Below, one piece after another: positions 35,254 to 46,139 of a stretch of 64,000 bases of DNA. Both the position numbers and the translations under genes were made by a program. Location: the NCBI GenBank assembly GCA_029876055.1, contig CM056875.1, positions 8,147,001-8,211,000 on the forward strand, read 5' to 3'. Below the pieces are notes generated by a model that searched no databases, was not told the origin of the DNA, and saw only the letters and a program-made list of their open reading frames with translations. How positions within the stretch are numbered: the stretch's first letter is position 1; each line of letters begins with the position of its first letter. Source of the stretch: Madurella fahalii. Taxonomy: Eukaryota > Ascomycota > Sordariomycetes > Sordariales.

Positions 35254-37430
35254 ATGAATGAGGCCATGGCTGAAGCCGTTGTCAACAGCCGCTACCTCTC
35301 GGCCGGCGCAAACAGGTATGCTGCCGCTGCCGATTGGGCCGAAGAGGGCCTTGTCGCCTTTGGTTCCGATACCAATGTTTGCCTCTGGAATCCTGCAGTA
35401 CGTTTCGCTTCATCTGCCTCGGCGAGATGTCTCATTAATCATAAGTAATACAGGACTCGAGGGGCGTCTCAAACATACTCAGCGGACACACAGCCCATGT
35501 GCGGGCAGTCAAGTTCCTCCCTAGACTAGAAGGAGACAAGTGTATCCGCCTGGTCACCGGCGGGGATGATAGGGAGCTCCGACTCTGGGCCATTGAATCA
35601 GAGACGGGTGGTGCTTCGTGCGTACAACATATCCATGAACACGCCGAGCCCATAAACTGCATAGCTGCTCTCGGGACGGCCGCGTTTGCGAATGCTCCGC
35701 GATGCATCTTCGTCACAGGGGCAGCAGACGCGACTGTCAAAGTGTGGGCTCTGGATGCGGGCCAAATCACCCTCCTCCAGACGATCAAGACGCCCAAGAA
35801 GTACCTACCACTTGCCGCCGCACTTAATCCACTCGATGGGGAAGGCAACCGCATCATCTTGGCGATTTCTGGGACCACAAACGTGGTGCAGATATTCACT
35901 GCCGCCATAGGGGACGGGACAATAGGCGTCGAGTTCAGCCTGCAAGCGACGTTGTCAGGCCACGAGAACTGGATTCGCTCACTAGATTTTGTACAGGAGA
36001 AGACCGAGCAGGGCAGCGACATCCTCCTCGCATCCGCAAGTCAGGATAAGTACATCCGTCTCTGGCGTATACACCAGGGCACAGCGCTCTCGGCACTGAA
36101 CGCAACAGGGCTGCATCTGTCCACCGATGCCCTAACGCCAGGCAATAAGGTACACAAGATCACCGCTGGCGGCACAAAGTACTGCATCATGTTTGAGGCC
36201 CTTCTGTTGGGCCACGAGGACTGGATCTACAGCGCGCGCTGGTCCCGTGCCGCAGCAGGCGGGAAGCTACAGCTCCTCTCTGCCTCGGCAGACAATTCCC
36301 TCTCAGTCTGGGAATCGGACCCAGAGTCCGGCATCTGGATCACAATGGCGAGACTAGGGGAGGTCAGCAGAGAGAAAGGAGCAACGACAGCCACTGGCAG
36401 CATCGGCGGCTTCTGGACCGGCCTGTGGTCGCCCTCCGGCACAACCGTCATCACCCTCGGTCGGACGGGCAGCTGGCGGCGATGGGACTACGACGCGGAC
36501 GAGGACATGTGGAAGCAAAACTTTGCCGTGTCGGGGCACACCCGTGCCGTGACGGGCATCTCGTGGTCCCGGGACGGCGCCTACCTCCTCTCGACCAGCT
36601 CAGACCAGACCACCCGTCTCCACGCAGAGTGGACAACAGCCGCCGACGCAAACGGGAAAGCCACATGGCACGAAATGTCGCGGCCCCAAATCCACGGCTA
36701 CGACCTCAACTGCATCTCGACGCTCGGCCCCTCCTCGTTCGTGTCAGGCGCCGACGAGAAACTCATGCGCGTCTTTACTGAGCCCAAGGCCGTCGCCCGC
36801 ATGCTCAACCGCCTCACCAACACCACCTCGGACACGTCGGCCGCCCCGGACGCGGCCAACATGCCCGTCCTGGGTCTCTCCAACAAAGCCATCGACGTAG
36901 TCGACGACGACGCCGAGCCGTCGGCTCTGCTGGGTGCAACCGACCCCAGCAACCCGGCCACCGACCGCGATGCCCTCGACCCGGCAAGCATGGTCCGGCG
37001 GTCGGCCCTCGAGATCGACCACCCGCCCTTCGAGGAGTCCCTGAGTAGGCACACGCTCTGGCCCGAGGTTGAGAAGCTGTACGGGCACGGCTACGAGATC
37101 TCGTGCCTCGCGGCCAGCCACGACGGCCGGCTCATCGCGAGCGCCTGCAAGGCGAGCAGCCTGAACCACGCCGTCATCCGGCTGTTCGAGACGGGCCGAT
37201 GGACCGAGGTCCGGCCGCCGCTGGCGGCGCACACGTTGACGGTCACGAGGCTGAGGTTCTCCCAGGATGATCGGTATCTGGTGAGTGTGGGGAGGGACAG
37301 ACAGTGGGCTGTTTTCGAGAGGACAACGGCTGGGGGCGATGCGCACGAGTACAAGCTGATGCAGGCCAACCCCAAGGGGCATACGCGCATGATTTTGGAT
37401 GCTGCGTGGGCGCCCTTGTTAAGCGGTGGC

Positions 37431-37470
<40 letters not shown>

Positions 37471-37880
37471 GTGATGGTGACGATGGCTCGACGAGGGTGT
37501 TTGCCACTGCGGGACGGGACAAGCAGGTTAAGGTGTGGATCAAGAAGGGTCGTGGTGCTGGGCAGCAGTTTGAGCTGGCCAAAGCATTTGCGGAGGAGCA
37601 CCCCGTCACGGCCCTCGATTTCCTACCAGAAATCACCAACGATGGGCTGCTGCTACTGGCTGTGGGGACTGAGGCGGGTAAGCTCTTGGTGCTGTCACTC
37701 AAGGTTGAGGCGGCGGAGGCGGCGGTTGTTTCTACGCTGACTGTGACCCCGGAGCTGTGCTTGTCCAAGGCAGTGATGCAGCTCGCTTGGCGACCGATGA
37801 GGGAAGGTCAGGAGGGGAGAGAGCTCGCTATCGCTGGTGAGGATGGGTCATTGAGGATATATAGGTTCGCTATACAATAG
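35254..37880 (+). CDS. elp2: Elongator complex subunit 2 (Elp2), WD40 protein
   Basis: Exon 1 35254-35397 and exon 2 35454-37880 with one 56-nt intron; 856 residues, near the usual 790-850. Many WD40 blades are visible from residue 40 on: LVTGGDDRELRLWAIES, FVTGAADATVKVWALDA, LLASASQDKYIRLWRIH, LLSASADNSLSVWESD, LLSTSSDQTTRLHAEW, YLVSVGRDRQWAVFER and FATAGRDKQVKVWIKK. The start MNEAMAEAVVNSRYLSAGANR fits Elp2, which builds two seven-bladed propellers. Elp2 bridges Elp1 and Elp3 in Elongator, which adds the carboxymethyl group leading to mcm5U34 on tRNA. One blade loop carries thirteen consecutive aspartates encoded by (GAT)13 at 37431-37469. No frame disruption is seen. Confidence 0.95.
37431..37469 (+). 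repeat. (GAT)13 microsatellite in elp2
   Basis: Thirteen identical GAT codons code for aspartate in a surface-loop position between WD repeats. Using one codon throughout indicates a recent slippage expansion. Confidence 0.9.
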
Positions 37881-38245
37881 ATGAGGTAGGGGTATTCACA
37901 TCAATATGGACTAAAATGGGCATACCTATTCCATGACTAACCGTCCTGCCAAAAAAAGCCCACTGTTGGTGGTGTCGGAGTTTGTATTAGTTGTATTACT
38001 TGCCCTGATATCAGAGCTCTATATATTTAACCCCTTCATGATATTTGCATCCGAACGCCTCTTAGCCCCTCCCATTACAGCTAACTCCCTTTTACACCCA
38101 TAGCATGTCTCAGCCACAGGAACAACCCCTGAACAACCTTTTTGTTCTCCTTAACCTTGATCATAAAAAGGTTGTCGAGGCGCGAGACCCATCCAAACCT
38201 CCGCAGCAAAACACCCCCCTCCCGAAGAAACCGTAGCATGTTGTT
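37881..38245. other. Convergent 3' flanks of elp2 and the SPT small subunit gene
   Basis: A 365-bp interval between two stop codons. It is A/T-richer than its neighbours, as 3' untranslated regions usually are. No gene seen. Confidence 0.6.
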
Positions 38246-38667
38246 TCAAAGCTCCTTGACAACGCTAGCTGTAGCCTCAGCAACGGCCTCAGCAGCAGCC
38301 TTTGCTGTCACCGTCGTCGCCGTCCCCAGCGCTGACCGCACCAGACTCTTGGCACCAGCCTTCACCAACTCTAGCTCGTTACCATCACCGTGCATGTAGA
38401 ACCAGGCGCGGCTAATGATAAATTTCAAGTGTTGCGGAAGGTAAAGGACGGTGGCGATGAAGGTGAGACTGAAGAGCAGGAAGAGGACCGAGTCTGCCAT
38501 CGGGAGCGTAGGACGGTTAGCCAGGAAAGAGGAAGAAGGGTGGGATGGGCGGACGGACAGAAAACAAACTTCTCAATGGGCGTAAAAATGTAGACGCTCA
38601 TCGTCACTTCCAGCTGGTAGATCTTGAGTTGCAGCCATTTGCTGAACGACTCGAGGGAGGATGCCAT
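38246..38667 (-). CDS. Small activating subunit of serine palmitoyltransferase (ssSPT-like)
   Basis: Two exons, 38667-38559 and 38493-38246, give 118 residues. The start is MASSLESFSKWLQLKIYQLE, followed by VTMSVYIFTPIEKFVF and, after the phase-1 intron, SVLFLLFSLTFIATVLYLP and a conserved RAWFYMHGDGNELELV. The amphipathic helix, the Pro-Ile/Trp-Glu motif and the single membrane span are the pattern of the SPTSSA/B family, whose members activate the Lcb1-Lcb2 enzyme in the endoplasmic reticulum and affect acyl-CoA choice. The Ala/Val-rich C-terminal extension of about 40 residues is longer than in animal members. Family assignment is from motif pattern and size. It is divergent from the Rso55-like gene (450 bp between starts). 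Confidence 0.78.
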
Positions 38668-39117
38668 GGTTGGGCGGGTTTGACTGAAAAGGGGTTTGCG
38701 ACGCGATGACGGATTTTCGAACTGCGCGGATCGTCTCGATGTCCGTGATAACAGCCGTCACACAGCTCTGATCTCGATATACACTCTTGCGCTGAGCTGT
38801 CAAGTCGACGCCGTCTGTAATCGCGCCCTCGTTATCGTCGTCGTTGCAAGAAGTCAAATCAAATTCGGCTGTTGCGCAAGCTTCCTTCCGCGGCGGTATC
38901 CTGGCCCCTGCTTGGCTGCCCAGACGGAAAGCCCGGCCGCGCTCTGAGTGGCCAATTTCGCACCCCACCCATTTTCATGCGGGGCCCCTCGCACCCTGAC
39001 GTCCCTGATAACGGGGCGGCAACAACCGGCGCTTTGCAAAGCGAAGCTGATCAACGCCAGCAGCGGCATAACGTTGATAACATCGCGAGATGACATAGCA
39101 CAAACGCGGCGCCAGCC
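38668..39117. promoter_or_regulatory. Divergent promoter region, SPT small subunit and Rso55-like genes
   Basis: A 450-bp interval between two start codons that face apart. No further gene and no clear TATA box. Confidence 0.6.
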
Positions 39118-39805
39118 ATGCTCCGACTACCCCTCAGGTTGCGTGTGCTTCCCCTCCAAGCCACCAACACCGCCATCATCCACCACCATGCCGCCCTTCC
39201 GAGCGGCACCCCCATAACCCACGCCCGCCGCTCCCTGAGCATCTCTCTAGCCCAGAACAGACAACAGATGCCCCCGCGGCCCAAACCGCCTCCTGAAGAC
39301 GAAATCGAAGAGTCCTTCCTCAAAGGCAGCGGGCCAGGCGGGCAAAAGATTGTACGTGCAATCAAACCCCTATTCGCACTACTACTACCAAAGCAAGTAA
39401 ACCTCACTTTCAGTGCACTAATGTCTCTCTGGGGATTTCCAGAACAAAACCAACTCGGCTGTCCAACTCAAGCACATCCCCACCGGCATAGTCATCAAGT
39501 CCCAGGCGACACGTTCACGCTCCCAGAACCGCAAGATCGCACGCGACCTTCTGGCGGCCAAGCTCGACGAGCTCACCAACGGCCCCCAGAGCCGGACAGC
39601 TATCGTGAGCGAGACGAAGAAGAAGCGGGCGGCGAGCGCAGCCAAGAAGAGCCGGCGCAAGTATAAGAAGCTAGCCGAGGAGAAGGAGGCGGCGGCGGCG
39701 GCGGTGGAAGATGATACAGAGGCAGACGTGGAAGTAGCATTAGGACCGGGGAAGGAGGGGTTACAAGTACAAGCCCAAGCGACAAATATCAACACCCAAA
39801 CCTGA
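39118..39805 (+). CDS. rso55: Mitochondrial release-factor-like rescue protein (Rso55/MTRFR type)
   Basis: Exons 39118-39351 and 39443-39805 give 198 residues. The N-terminus (MLRLPLRLRVLPLQ) is basic, hydrophobic and free of acidic residues until residue 60, as in a mitochondrial targeting sequence. It is followed by the class-I release-factor domain with GSGPGGQKI, where the catalytic GGQ is at 74-76, then NKTNSAVQLKHIPTGIVIKS and QATRSRSQNRKIARDLL. No codon-recognition domain is present. The tail is a Lys/Arg and Glu/Ala-rich extension, which in this family binds the ribosome. Proteins of this type hydrolyse peptidyl-tRNA on stalled mitoribosomes. The choice among the related rescue factors (ICT1/Pth4, MTRFR/Rso55) rests on the short length and missing extra domains. 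The gene converges on actin. Confidence 0.82.
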
Positions 39806-40227
39806 TGACAACGCGCTGCAGATACAGCCTCTAATCACGTCTTTTGAGGACAGTCGCCAGCTACGAGCGAGATAAATCACCTGCGCAAAGGCTCGGAGAC
39901 GGCGCCGTAGAAAAAAAGTGTATCATCAACCTCGGCCTACTTGACCAGGCCACCCTACGCACTCGCGCCTGCCCACCCGGGACCCAACGGCCAACGTGCG
40001 TCCAAATGTTCCAAACGGAGAATAGACATCCACCAATCCTCGACCAGGGTCAAAACTTTTGTAAATATGAGACTCGTCCAGGAGATACATGCGCGATGCC
40101 AATAGTCTTCCGCGACGCGGCCCGCATTGCCTCGCGACGATCCGGGAATTTGCCCAAGTCTTGCGCTACACCCCGCGTAAGCCCTCTGTGCGACCAACAA
40201 TTCGAGATAGGCATCCGAATGCTCACC
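39806..40227. other. Convergent 3' flanks of the rescue factor gene and actin
   Basis: A 422-bp interval between two stop codons. Short frames on both strands show no domain. No gene seen. Confidence 0.6.
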
Positions 40228-41790
40228 TTAGAAGCACTTGCGGTGCACGATCGAGGGGCCGCTCTCGTCGTACTCCTGTTTCGAGATCCACATCTGCTGG
40301 AAGGTAGAGAGCGAAGCAAGAATGGAACCACCGATCCAGACGGAGTACTTGCGCTCGGGAGGAGCGATGATCTTGACCTTCATCGACGAAGGAGCAAGAG
40401 CGGTGATCTCCTTCTGCATACGGTCAGAGAGACCAGGGTACATGGTGGTACCACCAGACTGGTGCGTGTTAGCTTGGTACTCGTATAGACTTCACCGAGC
40501 CCCTCCGGAGCTTACCATGACAATGTTGCCGTAGAGGTCCTTCCTGACATCGACATCGCACTTCATGATCGAGTTGAAGGTGGTGACGTGGATACCGCCG
40601 CTCTCAAGACCCAGCACAGAGGGCTGGAAGAGAGCCTCGGGAGCACGGAAGCGCTCATTACCGATCGTAATGACCTGACCGTCGGGAAGCTCGTACGACT
40701 TCTCGAGGGTGGAGCTCTGGGCGGCGGTCTGGATCTCCTGCTCAAAGTCAAGGGCGACGTAGCAGAGCTTCTCTTTGATGTCACGAACGATTTCACGCTC
40801 GGCCGTGGTCGAGAAGGTGTAGCCGCGCTCAGCCAGGATCTTCATCAGGTAATCCGTCAGGTCGCGGCCGGCCATGTCGACACGGGCGATGGCGTGCGGG
40901 AGCGAGAAACCCTCGTAAATGGGCACAACGTGAGTGACACCATCACCAGAGTCAAGCACGATACCCGTGGTACGACCGGAGGCGTACAGTGACAGGACGG
41001 CCTGGATGGAGACGTAGAAGGCAGGAGCGTTGAACGTCTCGAAGACGATCTGCGTCATCTTCTCACGGTTGCTCTTGGGGTTGATGGGAGCCTCGGTCAA
41101 GAGCACGGGATGCTCCTCGGGGGCGACGCGGAGCTCGTTATAGAAGGTGTGATGCCAGATCTTCTCCATGTCGTCCCAGTTGGTGACGACACCGTGCTCG
41201 ATGGGATAGCGGAGCGTGAGGATACCACGCTTGGATTGCGCCTCATCACCGACGTACGAGTCCTTCTGCCCCATACCAATCATGATACTAGCGGAGCGTT
41301 AGCTGACCGACCCCGGTACTGCAAGAGCGCCGGAATGCAGAGCCTACCCATGGTGGCGAGGGCGACCGACGATGGACGCTGACCAGAATAATTAGCCCAA
41401 CTGTCTTGTATTCCAACCCGCGACCCGGCAAGTCGGCCTGACGCCAAGGGGGGAGACGCGAGACTTACGGAAAACGGCACGAGGGGCATCGTCACCGGCG
41501 AAACCGGCCTTGCACATGCCGGAGCTATTCGTATGTCAGCCCTAGCTCTCCAGATACCGCCCGCTCGAAGCTAGCGTAGACAGGACGATGGTTCGGGCGG
41601 GACTCGGCCTTCCGAGTCGGTGAGACCGAGGATACGGCTTACCCATTGTCGATAACGAGGGCGGCAACTTCTTCTGCACGGCGAATGGCTTGGTTAGCGG
41701 CGACTTCGAAATGATGCCAGCGGTGATGATAGCAGCCGACCGGGAGAGGTCGGGTTCCAGAGGCCAGGGAACCAGCAGCTTACCCTCCAT
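40228..41790 (-). CDS. act1: Actin, 6 coding exons, 375 residues
   Basis: Coding exons on the minus strand: 41790-41784, 41673-41643, 41524-41469, 41378-41348, 41287-40516 and 40458-40228. They total 1128 nt, giving exactly 375 residues plus stop. The start is [20 protein letters not shown]. Phosphate loop 1 ([19 protein letters not shown]), the DSGDGVTHVVP loop, GIHVTTFNSIMKCDVDVRK, and the C-terminus WISKQEYDESGPSIVHRKCF are all present. Exon 1 codes for only seven bases, and four short exons precede the large one, as in many filamentous ascomycete actin genes. Actin forms the microfilament cytoskeleton, with roles in polar growth, cytokinesis and endocytosis. No frame break or unusual residue was noticed. 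The start codon context is GTCAAAATGG. Confidence 0.98.
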
Positions 41791-43643
41791 TTTGACGATC
41801 TGAAAAGGTGCAAAATGCAAATACGAGTATTAAGTATCAGGCTCGTGCGATGCCCGGTCCGTCAGTGCGAGTCGCGATGGTATCTATTGCCAAACACGCA
41901 GAGGCAAAAGAGAAGAGATGGGTTGATGCCGCGGCGCAAGGTTGGAAAGGGGAAGTGAATTTAAGGTCAGTGCTTGGGTTGGCGTGGGCTTGAGAGAGGG
42001 GGGAGGATGTGTGCGAGTGGAGGAAGGAGGGAGGATGTCACTGGAAAGCTGGGAAGTTCTGTGGGGTCAACAGGCGGCTGCAGCGGTGGGCGGTGTGGGT
42101 TTCTGGTGGGAATGGGAGACCGCCTAATTTGGCAGAAACGAGGGATCTTCTTGCCGCTTTAAGGCTTACGGCTGGAGGCTCCCTCACAATTTTGGTGGCC
42201 ACAGCTTCGTCACTCAGCGTGGCTGGGGGGGACCGCTGCCAATGCCAGAGCTTAAAGTCCGGGTTTTTCTGATCTCATCCAGCCAGGCAGCGAGAAACCG
42301 CACAGTCGCTTGCCATTTCAACTTGTTGTTTAACCGGGACTGGAGGTGCTCTTCATCGACTCACTGTCGAGACAGTACGTGGCACGATAGATACGGTGTA
42401 GCGACTCTCGACGAAGGGATTCTCTTGGCAGGGTTTGTCACGTCGCGGCGATACTGCGAGGTACTGGCACGGTGTGGTTTTTCAGACTAACCTAAGAGCG
42501 GGCTGACGTTGCCCTCGAGACATCATTCCAAGAACGAGATGCCACCCGCCATCCAAGACAAAGCAAGACGCAACATCGACTATCTTGCCAAGCAGGCTCC
42601 GTCTTTCCGTTGCTTGGAAACTTACCGGCCCCATGCGTGGCTCCATAAGGCCCGGCGAGGTCTACGTATGCATGAGCGGGAAGCTCAGTGTCTTGGAAAC
42701 TATGAAACGATACTCCAGACAGCCACCGCATGTATAGCAGCAGCCTTAAGCCGCCTCTCGCACGTGAAGCCCTTTCCACGCCAACCTAAGCAGTATTCGT
42801 TCTACGGTAGCCCGAGAGCTGGAGCCGTGGCTGCAGTTCAGCCCTGAATAAAAGGGGCTGACGCACCGGTCTAGGCAGTGATACCGGGGGAGGAGCTCCA
42901 CCACCTCCACGGCAAGTCGGCCGATCTAGCAACTCATCATCGCAAATTATGTGTTTATATTAAGCCCCGTACGAGATTGCCTCGTGGTCGGTGTGGCTCC
43001 AAACTCCTTATGCGTTTGGATGTTGAGGCAGATACCTAGATATCCTTTCCTGATCTTCGCGTCACGCGAGGTTCTTCCCCCCACTTCACTCTCTTTTCCC
43101 TCTCCATATCCCGTCCTTCCCTTCCTTCTCACTGATGTTGCAAGGCCTCTGCCCATAAAGCAGCTGCCAGAGCCTCCGAGGCATCCGAATCCAGGTTTTC
43201 GGTCAAATAATCGTGCAATCAGACTTATATTTGCAGCCCCTGGGCATGCCCCAGCAGCAATTGCCTGCAGGTTGAGGTTATCTGGTTTGACGTTTGCGAG
43301 ATGATAACCATCCATTCCCCTGTCTTTGCTAATGAAGCTCCTACTCAAAAATTCCACCAGCACAAGAGCGGCGATGAGGGGCAGTGGTGGGGCAGCGTCC
43401 ACTTTTTTTTTTTCCCCCGGCGGTCTGGAGGGGTAACTGACGCACAGACCAACCTGGGCAAATGTTTCGAGAGACAACTAGTTTCCTTCTTAGGTCAACT
43501 GAAGATCGATTTTTAACTCTTTCGCGAAAAGATTTTGTGTTCGAGGGTCATTATTTTTGTTTCTCTTCGAGAGGCCAGAAGATATCGCCAAAAACCCGGA
43601 GTTCGCAAATCCATATGAAAGTTGCACTAGCCTGTTTAGGATA

Positions 43644-43666
43644 GAAGGTTCCTGAACATTCACGAA
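43644..43666 (+). promoter_or_regulatory. Perfect five-unit heat-shock element upstream of fes1
   Basis: Five alternating units GAA (43644), TTC (43649), GAA (43654), TTC (43659) and GAA (43664), each separated by exactly two bases. This is the canonical Hsf1 binding arrangement, and three units are usually enough for a trimer. It ends 238 bp before the fes1 start codon. Confidence 0.85.
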
Positions 43667-43814
43667 CGCCACATTCGCAATCGGGAACCGCTGGCCGCGG
43701 CAGGCAACGTTGGGCAAGCGGCATATCAACGTCCCGCAAACCTATCGCCAGAGTTTGCAACGACGCTTCGCACAGTTTCAATTCGTGATAAACACGCGTC
43801 ACTCAGCCAGAACC

Positions 43815-43824
43815 TATATAAATA
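43815..43824 (+). promoter_or_regulatory. TATA box of fes1
   Basis: TATATAAATA lies about 80 bp upstream of the fes1 ATG and 150 bp downstream of the heat-shock element, as expected for a stress-inducible promoter. Confidence 0.7.
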
Positions 43825-43904
43825 AAGAACCGAAAAAAGAGCTCGACAGCAAGATTCGAAAAGACAAAAACCCCGGTGTTCTCGTCAACCTAACTTTCGC
43901 CGTC

Positions 43905-44579
43905 ATGGACAAGAACCTCAACAACCTCCTCAAATGGAGCATCGAGAACTCAGCGCCGTCAACCGGTGTGACCGCCGTCGACAGTAACACCTCGTCAGGC
44001 CCTCAAGAGCAATCCACGAGGACCCTCGACCCGGAAATCCTTGCCGCGCTCCTAGGCGGGCCATCTGAGGCCGAGCTGATGCGCGCCGCGATGGAAGTCA
44101 TCACGGACCCGACGACCGACCTAGACAACAAGCTCATCGCCTTCGACAACTTCGAGCAGCTGATCGAGTCGCTCGACAACGCCAACAACCTCGAGCCCCT
44201 GGCCCTCTGGTCGCCCCTCATCTCCCTGCTCGGGCACGAGGAGCAAGAGCTGCGGCGCATGGCGGCGTGGTGCGTCGGCACCGCGGTGCAGAACAATGTC
44301 CGCAGCCAAGAGCGGCTGCTCGCGATGGGGGGTATCCCGCATCTCGTCGGATTGGCGACGCGCGAGGAGGAGCCTGCGCCCGTGAGGAGGAAAGCGATAT
44401 ATGCGCTGAGCTCGGCCGTGAGGAATTATCAACCTGCCATGGACGTTGCGACAGCCGAGTTGAAGAAGAACGGGCAGGATCATGGTAAGGGGGATAAGGT
44501 GGATGCGACTGATATGAATCTGGTGGATGAAATTATGGAGTGGTTGAAGCAGCGGGTTGCTGAGGCGGCTAAGGTGTAG
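43905..44579 (+). CDS. fes1: Hsp70 nucleotide-exchange factor Fes1
   Basis: A single exon of 224 residues. The start MDKNLNNLLKWSIENS is the conserved Fes1 N-terminus; the upstream in-frame ATG at 43710 lies ahead of the TATA box and is rejected. The armadillo-like core is evident in LDNKLIAFDNFEQLIESLDN, LSLLGHEEQELRRMAAW-like and AVQNNVRSQERLLAMGGIP, followed by VRRKAIYALSSAVRNYQPAM. Fes1, the HspBP1 relative, binds cytosolic Hsp70 and drives ADP release so that misfolded clients are released and degraded. Regulation by heat shock is supported directly by the element and TATA box in its promoter. Confidence 0.93.
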   Translation: MDKNLNNLLKWSIENSAPSTGVTAVDSNTSSGPQEQSTRTLDPEILAALLGGPSEAELMRAAMEVITDPTTDLDNKLIAFDNFEQLIESLDNANNLEPLALWSPLISLLGHEEQELRRMAAWCVGTAVQNNVRSQERLLAMGGIPHLVGLATREEEPAPVRRKAIYALSSAVRNYQPAMDVATAELKKNGQDHGKGDKVDATDMNLVDEIMEWLKQRVAEAAKV

Positions 44580-44840
44580 AGAGCCTTATCACTGGGGAAG
44601 ATTGGCGGGACATGTTCGGTTCGTTCTTTTTGCATGGGCGGCGTTCTCCGGGAGGTATATCTGGCTTTCTAGACATGGTCCAAGAGGTATCCACTGGAAG
44701 GGTATGAAACGGGATATAGAGACAGGGCAGAAGGAGGGAAAAGGACATCTATGCTTGTGCCGCAACGACGTAACGCCCTCTCTGTGATGTTACAACGTAT
44801 ACACAAATGGTGTTGTACAAGCAAACCTGATATCCATGTT

Positions 44841-46139
44841 CTAATTACGGACCGGTCCGTAAAACGGAACGCCGAAAGCCTCCAGCAGCAGCCGCGCCTG
44901 TCTGTCAGAAGTCGCTGTCGTCTTCACGAACACCCGGCAGCCGGGAAGCATCTGAAACCGTTATTAGCATCTGACTACTGCAAAACAAAACCATTCAGGT
45001 TTTGAAAAATCGTTACCTTTGCCGGATACATCTGAGGCTCACGTTAGCAACAACGCTCTAAGCAAAACACGCTCACTTGCTGACACTTACAGAATAGTTG
45101 ACCTCAATCTCCGGGAACAACTTCAGCTCCTCGGGCGTAAAGCCCCAAGCTAGGTTACCGGAACCGTCTCCGGTCGTCGCTATTCTCCGTCAGCAATCGA
45201 TCCCTACCTCCCCCACGCCTCCTCATCCCTCTCGGACTCACCTCGGATACCCTTCCAGTCCTTAATCCTCGGAAACACCAGATGGATGCACCGATCCAGA
45301 AACTCATACGCCTCATTCCCATACATGGTCGCCTTCACGCCGGCCTTCTCCCCTTGCTTGATCCCCCACTGGGCCACATTGGCCTTCGTCTTGGTGACGT
45401 GGGGCAGCTTCCCCGTCAGGGCGAGCAGCGCCGCGCGGGCCGTCAGCAGGTGGTCCGGGTCCTTCAGCGCGGCGGGCACGTAGCTCGCGACCGTCACCTC
45501 CTTGATCTCGGGTATGTTGCGGAAGGTGATGTCGCGCTCGAGGAGCGGCAGCTCCGGGTTGCCGCGGGGTCCCCGGGCCGGGCGGTTCTTGTGGTAGGGG
45601 GAGGAGCCGTCCCAGCCGCGGAGGCGGTCCGGGTGCTCCTTCTTGGGCGTTCCGGGGGGTACATGCGTGTAGGTGAGCGTCATCAGGTCCGAGGCAATGG
45701 TCGACTGGTAGGTTTGCTTTAGGCGGGGGAAGTTGAAGGGCCCCGGGATGAAGTCTCGCGCGATCGGGTCCGACGAGGGAGGGGACTGGATCGGGTGTAG
45801 AGGGCCGCGGTTGTACTTGGGCGGATGGTACTGGTACCTAGGAGCTTGTCAGTGAAAGTCCTCGAGAGAAGAGGCGGAATGGTCACGGATTTACCTCGCA
45901 CCGGGAAGATTGAACTTCCTGTCTGCTGCGCGCTTCCATGGCCTAAATTGTCTCTTCTCCTCCTCACTCAATGGCGGCGCGTTGAGCAGGGAGTCTGTTT
46001 CGAGCTCGTTGAGGACTCCCTCTGCATCGGGAGCCTGTGACGAGGCGCATCTTCTTGAGCAGGCCGTGTATGTTTGGCGAGGTAATTGCGAAAGAGGGAG
46101 GCCGCGAGTCGGTCTCGACAGCCCACGGAGGCTCGCCAT
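44841..46139 (-). CDS. mrpl7: Mitochondrial large-subunit ribosomal protein uL5m (MrpL7), 5 exons
   Basis: Exons on the minus strand: 46139-45895, 45837-45242, 45179-45091, a 15-nt micro-exon 45031-45017, and 44951-44841; they total 1056 nt and 351 residues. The start MASLRGLSRPTRGLPLSQLP is rich in Arg/Ser and lacks acidic residues, as a mitochondrial presequence does. The uL5 core is seen in DITFRNIPEIKEVTVASYVP, ARAALLALTGKLPHVTKTKA and WGIKQGEKAGVKATMYGNEA. Then follow FLDRCIHLVFPRIKDWKGIR, NLAWGFTPEELKLFPEIEVN and the tail PGCRVFVKTTATSDRQARLL. The micro-exon encodes MYPAK. uL5 contacts 5S-like and central-protuberance RNA and P-site tRNA. The promoter holds a telobox at 46262-46276. Confidence 0.88.

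Larger units (their letters stand above)
41791..43904. promoter_or_regulatory. Actin and fes1 upstream regions
   Basis: About 2.1 kb between the divergent starts of actin and fes1. No gene recognised; the open frame 42947-43477 on the minus strand has no domain. The right end holds the heat-shock element and TATA box of fes1. The actin promoter and any leader intron lie in the left half. Confidence 0.6.

Noticed and set aside
43710..43904. In-frame N-terminal extension of fes1
   Set aside because: It spans the TATA box and lacks similarity; the conserved N-terminus begins at 43905.
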